The notes under the pieces are model-generated. The model worked only from the letters and a program-made list of their open reading frames with translations, was not told where the DNA came from and ran no database searches. This document shows, piece by piece, positions 1 through 6,426 of a DNA stretch of 15,997 nt. Origin of the DNA: Desulfobacteraceae bacterium (GTDB lineage: Bacteria > Desulfobacterota > Desulfobacteria > Desulfobacterales > UBA5616); NCBI GenBank assembly GCA_030620375.1, contig JAUXEW010000037.1, forward strand, positions 1 through 15,997, read 5' to 3'. The position numbers and the translations under genes are program-made. Numbering within the stretch: the first letter of the stretch is position 1; every line of letters begins with the position of its first letter.

Positions 1-2
1 GA

Positions 3-215
3 ACAGGTTTAGCTATTGTCTGTCCGGTCACCAGTACAGAACGCGGTTTCCCCTTTCACGTTCCTATTCCGAAAGATAGTAAGCTGACAGGCTTTATTAT
101 GGTTGAGCAAGTTAAATCGGTCGACTTCCTTTCTCGTCGCGCTAAACGAATCGAACACGGCAATGATGAGCTGCTGTCAGACGTGCTTTCTATATTAGAT
201 GCCTGCATCTATTAA
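3..215 (+). CDS. MazF/PemK-family mRNA interferase toxin, 3' part
   Basis: The frame is open from the window edge and gives 70 residues ending in DACIY before a TAA stop. The segment VTSTERGFPFHV matches the conserved strand of MazF/PemK toxins, where the Thr after the CPV strand sits near the RNA-cleaving site. VEQVKSVDFLSRRAKRIE matches the family's C-terminal hallmark (D/EQVKS-D-R-RKA). Known members are about 110 residues, so roughly 40 N-terminal residues lie upstream of the window, as would the usual cognate antitoxin. The family cleaves single-stranded mRNA in the cytoplasm as a dimer and is held inactive by the antitoxin. The visible part has no frameshift or stop, so it looks intact. 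Cleavage specificity cannot be predicted here. Confidence 0.88.
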   Translation, partial: TGLAIVCPVTSTERGFPFHVPIPKDSKLTGFIMVEQVKSVDFLSRRAKRIEHGNDELLSDVLSILDACIY

Positions 216-354
216 CCGGCCAACATCTATATGGCCTTCGGTTGTCAAGAAAAAACTTTTCCTATAGATCGGAAAGCTGATAATGATAAAAAAAGTTCCG
301 TCCTCGAATCTAATTTTTTTACAAGCGACTCGTTAGTTCCGACTTTTGGTTGGA

Positions 355-382
355 CACCTTTTTTGAATAGTCAAAAAAGGTG
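355..382. repeat. Perfect 11-bp inverted repeat, 6-nt loop
   Basis: CACCTTTTTTG (355-365) and CAAAAAAGGTG (372-382) are exact reverse complements separated by AATAGT. After one mismatch at 354/383, two more pairs (352-353 with 384-385) extend the stem. It lies 140 bases after the toxin stop and 45 bases before the Tat-signal ORF. No T-run follows, so it is not a canonical intrinsic terminator on the + strand. The A/T tracts inside the stem could give some terminator activity. It could equally be an operator-like palindrome or a repeat-element remnant. Confidence 0.6.
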
Positions 383-427
383 CCCTCCGGTAGGGTATGC
401 TATCAGTTTCAGTAAAGGAGCGTTATG

Positions 428-628
428 ATGGGAAAAGTGACAAGAAGGTTGTTCCTAAAAATTGCGGCTGCCGTAGCGGCAGTTGGAGCGCTCGGCAAGT
501 TCGGCAAGTATTCCTTAGACAAGCATACTGAGCCAAGGGAAGAAGGAAAAATGATAGCGCCCGGCAGTGTTCCCACTGTCTTTGGCTTTAGCTACACATT
601 CATTTCGGGATCGTTAGAAAGCAGATGA
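428..628 (+). CDS. Short ORF with twin-arginine (Tat) signal peptide, possibly truncated
   Basis: This encodes 66 residues. Residues 5-11 read TRRLFLK, an almost ideal S/T-RRxFLK Tat motif, followed by the hydrophobic Ala-rich stretch IAAAVAAVGAL (12-22). A strong ribosome binding site, AAAGGAG at 414-420, sits 7 bases before ATG 428. ATG 425 is only 4 bases away and less likely. After the signal, the sequence is charged for about 20 residues and then turns into an unrecognisable tail (residues ~45-66). Tat substrates are normally much larger cofactor-binding enzymes, so this may be the surviving 5' end of a gene whose body was deleted. The stop TGA (626-628) overlaps the ATG of the next ORF. 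Function unknown. Confidence 0.45.
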   Translation: MGKVTRRLFLKIAAAVAAVGALGKFGKYSLDKHTEPREEGKMIAPGSVPTVFGFSYTFISGSLESR

Positions 629-840
629 TGAATACGCGTGAACTGACAAAAGATGCCAAAGCGATTTTACTGCTATGCGGTCGTTTTGGTAAAAATGATG
701 CGATCAATGCGACCAGGCCGCTCAGTCTGAGTGAATATAACCGGTTGACTGGCTGGCTGAAGGCATGCAAATCACGACCGACGGGTTTGTTGAGCGATGC
801 AGCCACCGATTTGCTGGCCGGTGCGTTACCGACAAATTGA
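625..840 (+). pseudogene. DprA-like protein, N-terminal fragment
   Basis: This ORF encodes 71 residues from ATG 625, or 70 from ATG 628. The pattern KDAKAILLLCGRFG ... PLSLSEYNRLTGWL ... RPTGLLSDAATDLL resembles the N-terminal helical segment of DprA/Smf-like proteins often seen in accessory and defence loci. That segment normally reads roughly 'TQAILLL ... LTPGEYNRLARHL ... PADLL' and precedes the Rossmann-like DprA domain. Here the frame stops after ALPTN, and no continuation of the DprA core is seen in any forward frame before yhaO at 1042. It is therefore probably a 3'-truncated remnant. It overlaps the stop of the Tat-signal ORF (ATGATGA), and I see no strong ribosome binding site of its own. 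The family assignment is from memory of the motif pattern and is moderately sure. Confidence 0.5.
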
Positions 841-1000
841 GAAAAGGTGTCTACTTATATCTTGATATAAAATTACATTTTTGCGATACATTAAAAAACA
901 ACTCCCATCCTTTACGGTTTCTTAAAAAGTCCGATTTATTTACCTTTACGAGGCTGTCATGCTTATGTTGAAATGCAATTATAAGTGCATTCCCCGTAGC

Positions 1001-1034
1001 TTGACACAGGGAGCCCCCATATTTTTTAAAGAGG
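1001..1034 (+). promoter_or_regulatory. Possible promoter -35 box and RBS for yhaO
   Basis: A consensus -35 hexamer TTGACA lies at 1001-1006. No good -10 hexamer sits at the ideal spacing. The nearest candidate is TATTTT at 1020-1025, with a short 13-bp spacer, so the promoter is doubtful. The ribosome binding site AAAGAGG (1028-1034) is clear and lies 7 bases before ATG 1042. That supports this start for yhaO. Confidence 0.3.
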
Positions 1035-1041
1035 TTTTTTT

Positions 1042-2304
1042 ATGAATTTTTCATTCATCCATGCGGCCGATCTTCATCTCGATAGTCCTTTCCGGGGCGT
1101 AACAGCGGAGTCGCCGGCCATCGCCGGGTTATTGCAATCAGCCACTTTTGATGCTTACAACTCGTTAATCGATCTTTGTATTGAATCACAGGTTCAGTTT
1201 TTATTGATTTCCGGAGATATTTATGACGGGTCCGACCGGAGCCTTCGGGCCCAATTACGGTTTCGTGACGGATTGCAGCGATTGGCGGATAACCATATCC
1301 AGGCGTATATCGTTCATGGCAACCATGATCCGTACAGGGGTCACTCTAAATTAATAGACTGGCCCCACGGGGTTCATGTATTTGATTACCGTAAGGTCGA
1401 AAGCGTTCCATTTACAATTGATGGATCTCCGGTTGCATTAATATCCGGGATTAGTCATGAAAAACGGAATGTGAAAAGTAACCTATCCAAGAAATTTAAC
1501 ACCGTTGACGCCGACCTTTTTCAAATTGGTTTGCTGCACTGTAATGTGGGCAGGGATACCGGACACGAAGTTTACGCTCCCTGCGAACTGGAAGACCTGC
1601 TGGATATTGGTATTGATTACTGGGCGCTGGGGCATGTTCATGAAAGAAAGATTTTGCATGCCGATCCTTATGTGGTTTACCCGGGAAACACCCAGGGACG
1701 ACATATCCGTGAACCAAACGAACGGGGCTGCTACCTGGTCCGGGTGGACGGAATCAACAAAGATGTCAACCTGGAATTCCGCGAATTGGATACGGTACGC
1801 TGGTTCAGCGGATCTGTGACGATTGACGGATTGTCCACTTTAGATCAACTCGAAAATGATATCTCGGGTTGTATCGAAGACTTTATTGGTAAAGCGAATT
1901 CACGGCCTCTGGTTTGCCGTCTATCGCTTATCGGACAAGGCCCTCTTTTTAAAGAACTTCAGAAGGATGAGGGGTCTTTTGAATTGCTGCAACATGTGAG
2001 AGAAGCTTTTGAAGCTTATAATCCTTTTGTCTGGGTTCAAGAGTTGATATTCGACTGCCGACCTGAAATAGACATGGAAAAACGAAGTAAAAGCCAGGAT
2101 TTTCTGGGACAGGTTTTGAGAATAAGCAGGGAATTATCAACGGCTGAAGATGGCGTGACAAGGTTGCTGAATGAGGGACTTGACGAACTCTACCGAAATC
2201 GGCGTGCGAAAAAGTGCCTCCAGGATGTTTCCGATCAAGAGGTCAACCAGATGCTTAAAGCAGCCGAAATTCTATGTGCTCAGATGTTGGAGACATCGCC
2301 ATGA
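1042..2304 (+). CDS. yhaO: YhaO-type DNA repair exonuclease (metallophosphoesterase, SbcD/Mre11-like)
   Basis: This is a 420-residue calcineurin-like phosphoesterase. The metal-binding motifs appear in order: D10-L-H12 in HAADLHLDSPF, G58-D59 in ISGDIYD, G93-N-H95-D96 in HGNHD, H166 in GLLHCNVG, and G197-H198-V-H200 in ALGHVHE. The phrase VYPGNTQGRHIRE after the last motif is typical of the YhaO/SbcD group. Residues ~230-420 form a C-terminal capping and partner-binding region. Mre11/SbcD proteins are Mn2+-dependent nucleases acting on DNA ends with an SMC-like ATPase. That partner is yhaN, which begins within this gene's stop codon (ATGA at 2301-2304), implying translational coupling and a complex. 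The AAAGAGG ribosome binding site fixes the start. YhaO, not SbcD, is favoured by the HAADLHLDSPF start and the neighbour's architecture. Confidence 0.9.
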   Translation: MNFSFIHAADLHLDSPFRGVTAESPAIAGLLQSATFDAYNSLIDLCIESQVQFLLISGDIYDGSDRSLRAQLRFRDGLQRLADNHIQAYIVHGNHDPYRGHSKLIDWPHGVHVFDYRKVESVPFTIDGSPVALISGISHEKRNVKSNLSKKFNTVDADLFQIGLLHCNVGRDTGHEVYAPCELEDLLDIGIDYWALGHVHERKILHADPYVVYPGNTQGRHIREPNERGCYLVRVDGINKDVNLEFRELDTVRWFSGSVTIDGLSTLDQLENDISGCIEDFIGKANSRPLVCRLSLIGQGPLFKELQKDEGSFELLQHVREAFEAYNPFVWVQELIFDCRPEIDMEKRSKSQDFLGQVLRISRELSTAEDGVTRLLNEGLDELYRNRRAKKCLQDVSDQEVNQMLKAAEILCAQMLETSP

Positions 2305-5300
2305 GAATTATAAGTATTTTAATGGATGGATTCGGCATTTTTCATGAAGCATCTTTAGAAAACCTTCCTGAAGGCCTGATCTTAATATCCGGTGATAATG
2401 AGGCTGGAAAATCGACTCTGCTGGGGTTCATCCGGGCTATATTATTCGGTTTCTCTGATGGGAGAACTAATGAAAATCTTTACGAGCCACTGGCAGGCGG
2501 GCAACATGGCGGCCGAATAACCGTTATGACAGACAAACATGATGAAGTCATAATTGAGCGAAAGGCGGGTAAAAAAGGCGGCCCGGTTGATTTGTTATTT
2601 AAAAAAGACGGCAGCAGAGGCAGCGAAGATGAATTAAGACAACTTCTTGGAGGTTTTAACAAGGTTATCTACAAAAATATTTATGCTTTCAGCCTTGGAG
2701 AGCTTCAGACGTTTGACTCTCTAAATGCTGAAGATGTAAGAGGTGCCCTTTATGGAGCCGGTTCCGGAACATCCTTGATGGCAATTCCCGAAAGCATGAA
2801 AAAACTGGAAAAAGGCCTCGACAATCTTTTCAAACCCGGAGGAAGTAAACCCCTCATTAATACCAAATTGGCTGATGTTGAGGAAGTGCGGAAAAAAATT
2901 CGAGAAGCTGTTGACGGAATTAAGCATTATGAGACTTTAGTTTTAAACCGCCGGAATATCAGTATTCGGATTGAGCAATTACAACAAACAGGAGACGCTT
3001 TTCAAAAGAATCAAAATAGAGTTGAGAATTACCTCAAGCTTTGGGACCAATGGATTGTTTTTCAAGATGCACAGACGAAACGTGAGAATCTGCCGTATAT
3101 TGTTTCTGAATTTCCAAATGAAGGTCTGGTCAGGCTAAATAATTTGAACCATAACCTGGAAACTTTGATAAAGTCCCGGGTAAACACGGCAAGAAACGAG
3201 GCGGAATTAAAAATTCAACTGAAAACGCTATCTGTCGATGACCTGCTCATCTCCTATGAATCTAAAATTTTTGAACTTAGAGAAGATCTGACAAGGTACA
3301 TGGATAGTCTTAAACAGTTATCGGAAGATCGACAGGCCGTAAAGCAAATAAACATCGATATTCACAGGGAATTAGACAATTTAGGCAGTGACTGGACAAC
3401 AGAAAGGGTATATTCCATAGATCGGTCTCTGTTTACTCAAAATGCTATTCGGCAATATCAATCCAGCCGGCGGGAAGCGAAATCAGAACTGGAAAAAGCC
3501 GAAGATGCTTTAAAACAGGTCAAGGAACAATATGAATCCGCCAGGCAGGAAGCGGAAACAACCCAAAATGAATTACAGAAATTCAAGGATCTAACGTCTC
3601 AAGTTGATAGAAAAATGCTTTCCGCCATACAAAATGGAAGAAACCAATTTGCTTCGATAGTCACGGACCTGCCTAAACGGAAAATGGAATTAACGGATGC
3701 ACAGCGCAATTTAAAACAAGCTATCAGGGAAATTGATCCCGATTGGCGTACTTCCGAGGCCGAATCGTTTGATTGTTCGGTGCCGGCGCAGGAGAAAATT
3801 CAAAGATTTGAGCTGGAAATGGATGCAGTCAAAAACCGGATTGATGAAGCAAAAACCAGGTTAGAATTTGAAGCATCTAATCTTTCGAATATCCAAAGAG
3901 AGTTGAAAGTCAATGAGGAGAAATGTCAGGCGATATCCAAACCATCACTGAAAACGAGAGATGAGTTTGTTTCCAGGAAAAATGATGTTAGATCCCTAAG
4001 GGGCTATCTGAATAAAAAAGAATTGCTGATAGAAAGCATTTTACATCATGAAGAACGGCGCGCTGATAAGCAAAATACACTTCTAAAATCTCTACCCCAA
4101 ATTTCTACTCCTTTGCCGGAATATGTTAAATGGCTGTCAATAGCTCTTTTTTCGGCTGGTCTCGTTATGATCGGAATCGTATCGGTTTTGTTTGAAAATC
4201 TGCTGGTTGGGGGGATTACCGGCGGGGTATTGAGTACTTTAGGAATGGGGTTGTTTTTAACCAATAGGCTTGTTAAACGGCAATCATCGAAAAAGGATTT
4301 TTTCGATCAAACAAATATAGAAATAGAAAAGGATATCGAAAAGATAAAGGAGAAGCATAAGCAGCTAAACGATGAATTGGCTGAAGTGAAATTAAGACTT
4401 GAAAAGCTTATAAGTGTTTTAGGCATTTCAACAAATGTCGAATTAAGGGATATCGACAAGATAGAGAATAGAATTGAAATTGATTTGAATCTTTTTGTTG
4501 AAAGATCCAGGTTAGAAGAAGAATCAAATAGAATCAGAGAGAGGAAAAACCAAATTAAAGAGACCCTTGATAAAATGACCGAAAATTTAGAATCCCTGGA
4601 AGAAACCTACCGGCAAGTACAGAAAAACTGGGAACAGCAGCTTGATCAGTTATGTTTAAAACCCGGTACAAAGCCGCGAACCGTGAATTTGATATTTACC
4701 AAGGTAGATGGCATAAAAACCATAATCAAAAATATAAGAAACCAGGAAGAGCGAATAAAAGAGATGGTGTTGGCCAGAGATGAATATCGTGGTTTGCTCA
4801 AACAGGTTCCGGGGCTTTCCGGACATGACCCGGTCGACTTAAACGAATTGCTGTCTGTTGTCGATAGATTCTTGGAACACACAAAGCGTATGGAAAAGCG
4901 CAGGCAGGAACGAGACCTGGTTGATCGAACATTAGAGGAGAAGCAAAGGAGTCAGAAAATCCTAAGCGATAAATTTAATAAAGCCGAGAAACGCTTTAGA
5001 GAAGCTGTTGATCAGCAAAACCGGGATATCGATGCTTGGCAGAAATGGCTTTCTAATAACGGTCTTGATCGAGAAGTCTCTCCGGAAACAGCTTTAGACG
5101 CCCTGGGAACAATTAACAAATGTATTCAGTTCATTGATGCTAAATCAAAGTTGGCGGAATCAATAAGACAAAAAGTGAATATAATTGAAAGATATCTTGA
5201 TTTAAGCATAACACTTTTTACAAAATTGGGTAAAGCAAAACCCGATCCCGATAAATTAGGTACGGAGGTTAAACTGCTTTCTCAAGAGTTGGAAAAAAAT

Positions 5301-6272
5301 AAAATTGATTTAACAAAGAAAAATAGTGTGAAGGATCAGTTGAAACGAATTTTGCGTGAAATTGATTCCATTAAACAGGAGATCGACATTCAAAAAGCAG
5401 AGATCAGAAAATTAGTGCAAGAAAGCGGCGCGAAAGATGAAGAAACATTTCGTAACCAGGGGGAGTTATTTAAAAAAGGACAGGCGCTTCTGTCAGAGAT
5501 AGAAAATGCTACCAAAAATATGAAAATAATATCAGGGGAAAGTGATATAGAAACACTAATGGATATTCTAAAAAAATACACCAAAGAAGAACTGGATAGT
5601 GAAAACAGGATGCTGCAGCAAAATATCAGGGAAGTTAAAGATGATCTGGAAAGTGAACGGCAGGAGCTGGCTGAAATCAAAAATAAAATTGAGATCTTGT
5701 CTTCATCCGATGATATCTCCCGTTTTCGCGCGGAAGAGGAAAGGCTGATGGAGGAGATTCGATCAGCAGCAAGAAGATGGGGGACACATGCCATTGCCAG
5801 ATACCTCCTGTCCCTGGCGAGAGAGAGATTCGAAAAAGAACATCAGCCTAAGGTTATAAAGGCGGCATCGAGTTTTTTTAAGACGTTTACGGGGGGTGAA
5901 TATCAAAAAATTATTGCTCCTCTGGGAACTCACAGTATCGAGGTGTTGAACGGATGGGGAAAACAAAAGGAACCGCAACAGTTGAGTCGTGCTACCGCGG
6001 AGCAGTTATTCCTTGCCCTTCGTTTCGGTTATATAATGAACTATGCAGAGAATAACGAAGTTCTTCCCGTTATAATGGACGATATCCTGGTCAACTTCGA
6101 TACGGCAAGATCCCATAACACCTCTGAGGCTATTCTCGGACTGGCTAAAAGCCACCAGGTACTTTTTTTTACATGCCACCCGGAAACCTTATCGATTTTC
6201 AAAAAGCAACAGGCTGATGTTCCTGTTTATCGTATCGAGAATGGGAATTTCAGAATGACTGAAAATGCGTAA
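2301..6272 (+). CDS. yhaN: YhaN-type SMC/Rad50-like ATPase with central membrane hairpin
   Basis: From ATG 2301 this encodes 1323 residues. The in-frame ATG at 2274 is possible, but 2301 overlaps the yhaO stop and has GGAGA just upstream. Walker A is GDNEAGKST (31-39). The ABC-signature-like LSRATAEQ is at 1228-1235, and Walker B VIMDD with D1260/D1261 is followed by ILVNFD. Between the ATPase halves lie long charged Glu/Lys/Gln-rich coiled coils (~180-600 and ~665-1150). At the midpoint are two hydrophobic segments, W611-F631 and L635-N655, followed by a basic RLVKR. This looks like a membrane hairpin at the coiled-coil apex. There is no CxxC zinc hook; the few cysteines are isolated. ATP-driven opening would regulate the YhaO nuclease. 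The assignment rests on architecture and the yhaO neighbour. The protein is longer than my recollection of Bacillus YhaN. Confidence 0.88.
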   Translation: MRIISILMDGFGIFHEASLENLPEGLILISGDNEAGKSTLLGFIRAILFGFSDGRTNENLYEPLAGGQHGGRITVMTDKHDEVIIERKAGKKGGPVDLLFKKDGSRGSEDELRQLLGGFNKVIYKNIYAFSLGELQTFDSLNAEDVRGALYGAGSGTSLMAIPESMKKLEKGLDNLFKPGGSKPLINTKLADVEEVRKKIREAVDGIKHYETLVLNRRNISIRIEQLQQTGDAFQKNQNRVENYLKLWDQWIVFQDAQTKRENLPYIVSEFPNEGLVRLNNLNHNLETLIKSRVNTARNEAELKIQLKTLSVDDLLISYESKIFELREDLTRYMDSLKQLSEDRQAVKQINIDIHRELDNLGSDWTTERVYSIDRSLFTQNAIRQYQSSRREAKSELEKAEDALKQVKEQYESARQEAETTQNELQKFKDLTSQVDRKMLSAIQNGRNQFASIVTDLPKRKMELTDAQRNLKQAIREIDPDWRTSEAESFDCSVPAQEKIQRFELEMDAVKNRIDEAKTRLEFEASNLSNIQRELKVNEEKCQAISKPSLKTRDEFVSRKNDVRSLRGYLNKKELLIESILHHEERRADKQNTLLKSLPQISTPLPEYVKWLSIALFSAGLVMIGIVSVLFENLLVGGITGGVLSTLGMGLFLTNRLVKRQSSKKDFFDQTNIEIEKDIEKIKEKHKQLNDELAEVKLRLEKLISVLGISTNVELRDIDKIENRIEIDLNLFVERSRLEEESNRIRERKNQIKETLDKMTENLESLEETYRQVQKNWEQQLDQLCLKPGTKPRTVNLIFTKVDGIKTIIKNIRNQEERIKEMVLARDEYRGLLKQVPGLSGHDPVDLNELLSVVDRFLEHTKRMEKRRQERDLVDRTLEEKQRSQKILSDKFNKAEKRFREAVDQQNRDIDAWQKWLSNNGLDREVSPETALDALGTINKCIQFIDAKSKLAESIRQKVNIIERYLDLSITLFTKLGKAKPDPDKLGTEVKLLSQELEKNKIDLTKKNSVKDQLKRILREIDSIKQEIDIQKAEIRKLVQESGAKDEETFRNQGELFKKGQALLSEIENATKNMKIISGESDIETLMDILKKYTKEELDSENRMLQQNIREVKDDLESERQELAEIKNKIEILSSSDDISRFRAEEERLMEEIRSAARRWGTHAIARYLLSLARERFEKEHQPKVIKAASSFFKTFTGGEYQKIIAPLGTHSIEVLNGWGKQKEPQQLSRATAEQLFLALRFGYIMNYAENNEVLPVIMDDILVNFDTARSHNTSEAILGLAKSHQVLFFTCHPETLSIFKKQQADVPVYRIENGNFRMTENA

Positions 6273-6426
6273 ACAGCGAAAAATTAACAGTGCAGCGCGA
6301 AGCAACATCATTCTATTCTGACGCCTGACTTCCGGCTCCAGGATTCTGTATTTCAACGCCGGCTGTCGCTAAAAGCCCTTTCCAAGGGCAAACCAAAGCA
6401 TGGTCCTCTGGGCCAGGATTCTTTAC
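6273..6426. other. yhaN-mfd intergenic region with small hairpin
   Basis: 154 bases lie between the yhaN stop and the preferred mfd start. A 6-bp stem with 3-nt loop, GCCCTT-TCC-AAGGGC, is at 6375-6389, but no T-run follows, so it is a poor terminator. The decamer CCAGGATTCT occurs twice (6338-6347 and 6413-6422). The second copy contains the AGGA that probably serves as the mfd ribosome binding site. No convincing sigma70 promoter was seen. mfd may be co-transcribed with yhaON. Confidence 0.4.

Larger units (their letters stand above)
216..1041. other. Accessory/decayed stretch between mazF-like gene and yhaO
   Basis: About 826 bases with no full-length recognisable gene. It contains an inverted repeat (355-382), a Tat-signal ORF (428-628), a DprA-like N-terminal fragment (625-840) and about 200 AT-rich bases before yhaO. 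In that last part I see only a 7-bp palindrome with a 2-nt spacer (855-861/864-870) and a possible -35 box at 1001-1006. The frame at 231-428 encodes a low-complexity, unrecognisable peptide and I do not believe it is a gene. The mixture of short, truncated pieces beside a toxin gene suggests past insertion and deletion. That history is inference. Confidence 0.5.

Noticed and set aside
231..428. 65-residue open frame after the toxin gene
   Set aside because: No ribosome binding site, no recognisable motif, and it spans the inverted repeat. It looks like a chance frame.
855..870. TTATATC-TT-GATATAA palindrome as an operator
   Set aside because: Short, AT-only apart from one pair, in AT-rich DNA and far from any gene start; chance cannot be excluded.
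765..971. 68-residue frame overlapping the DprA-like fragment
   Set aside because: It is out of frame with the recognisable peptide, cysteine/phenylalanine-rich in a way typical of noncoding reading, and I could not see it continue the DprA domain by frameshift.
1505..1819. 104-residue forward ORF inside yhaO
   Set aside because: Alternative frame of a certain gene with conserved metal-binding motifs; no ribosome binding site or domain.
5390..5794. 134-residue antisense ORF inside yhaN
   Set aside because: Its Ser/Ile/Leu-rich composition is what the reverse complement of a Lys/Glu/Asp coiled-coil gene gives. No start signal, and yhaN on the other strand is certain.
1..6272. A toxin-DprA-YhaON anti-phage defence island
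   Set aside because: The toxin gene is cut by the window edge, the DprA-like piece is a fragment, and yhaON is widespread as a housekeeping-type pair. Proximity alone does not support a defence system.
6375..6389. Hairpin GCCCTT-TCC-AAGGGC as a rho-independent terminator for yhaN
   Set aside because: The stem is short and followed by AAACCAAAG, not a U-run.
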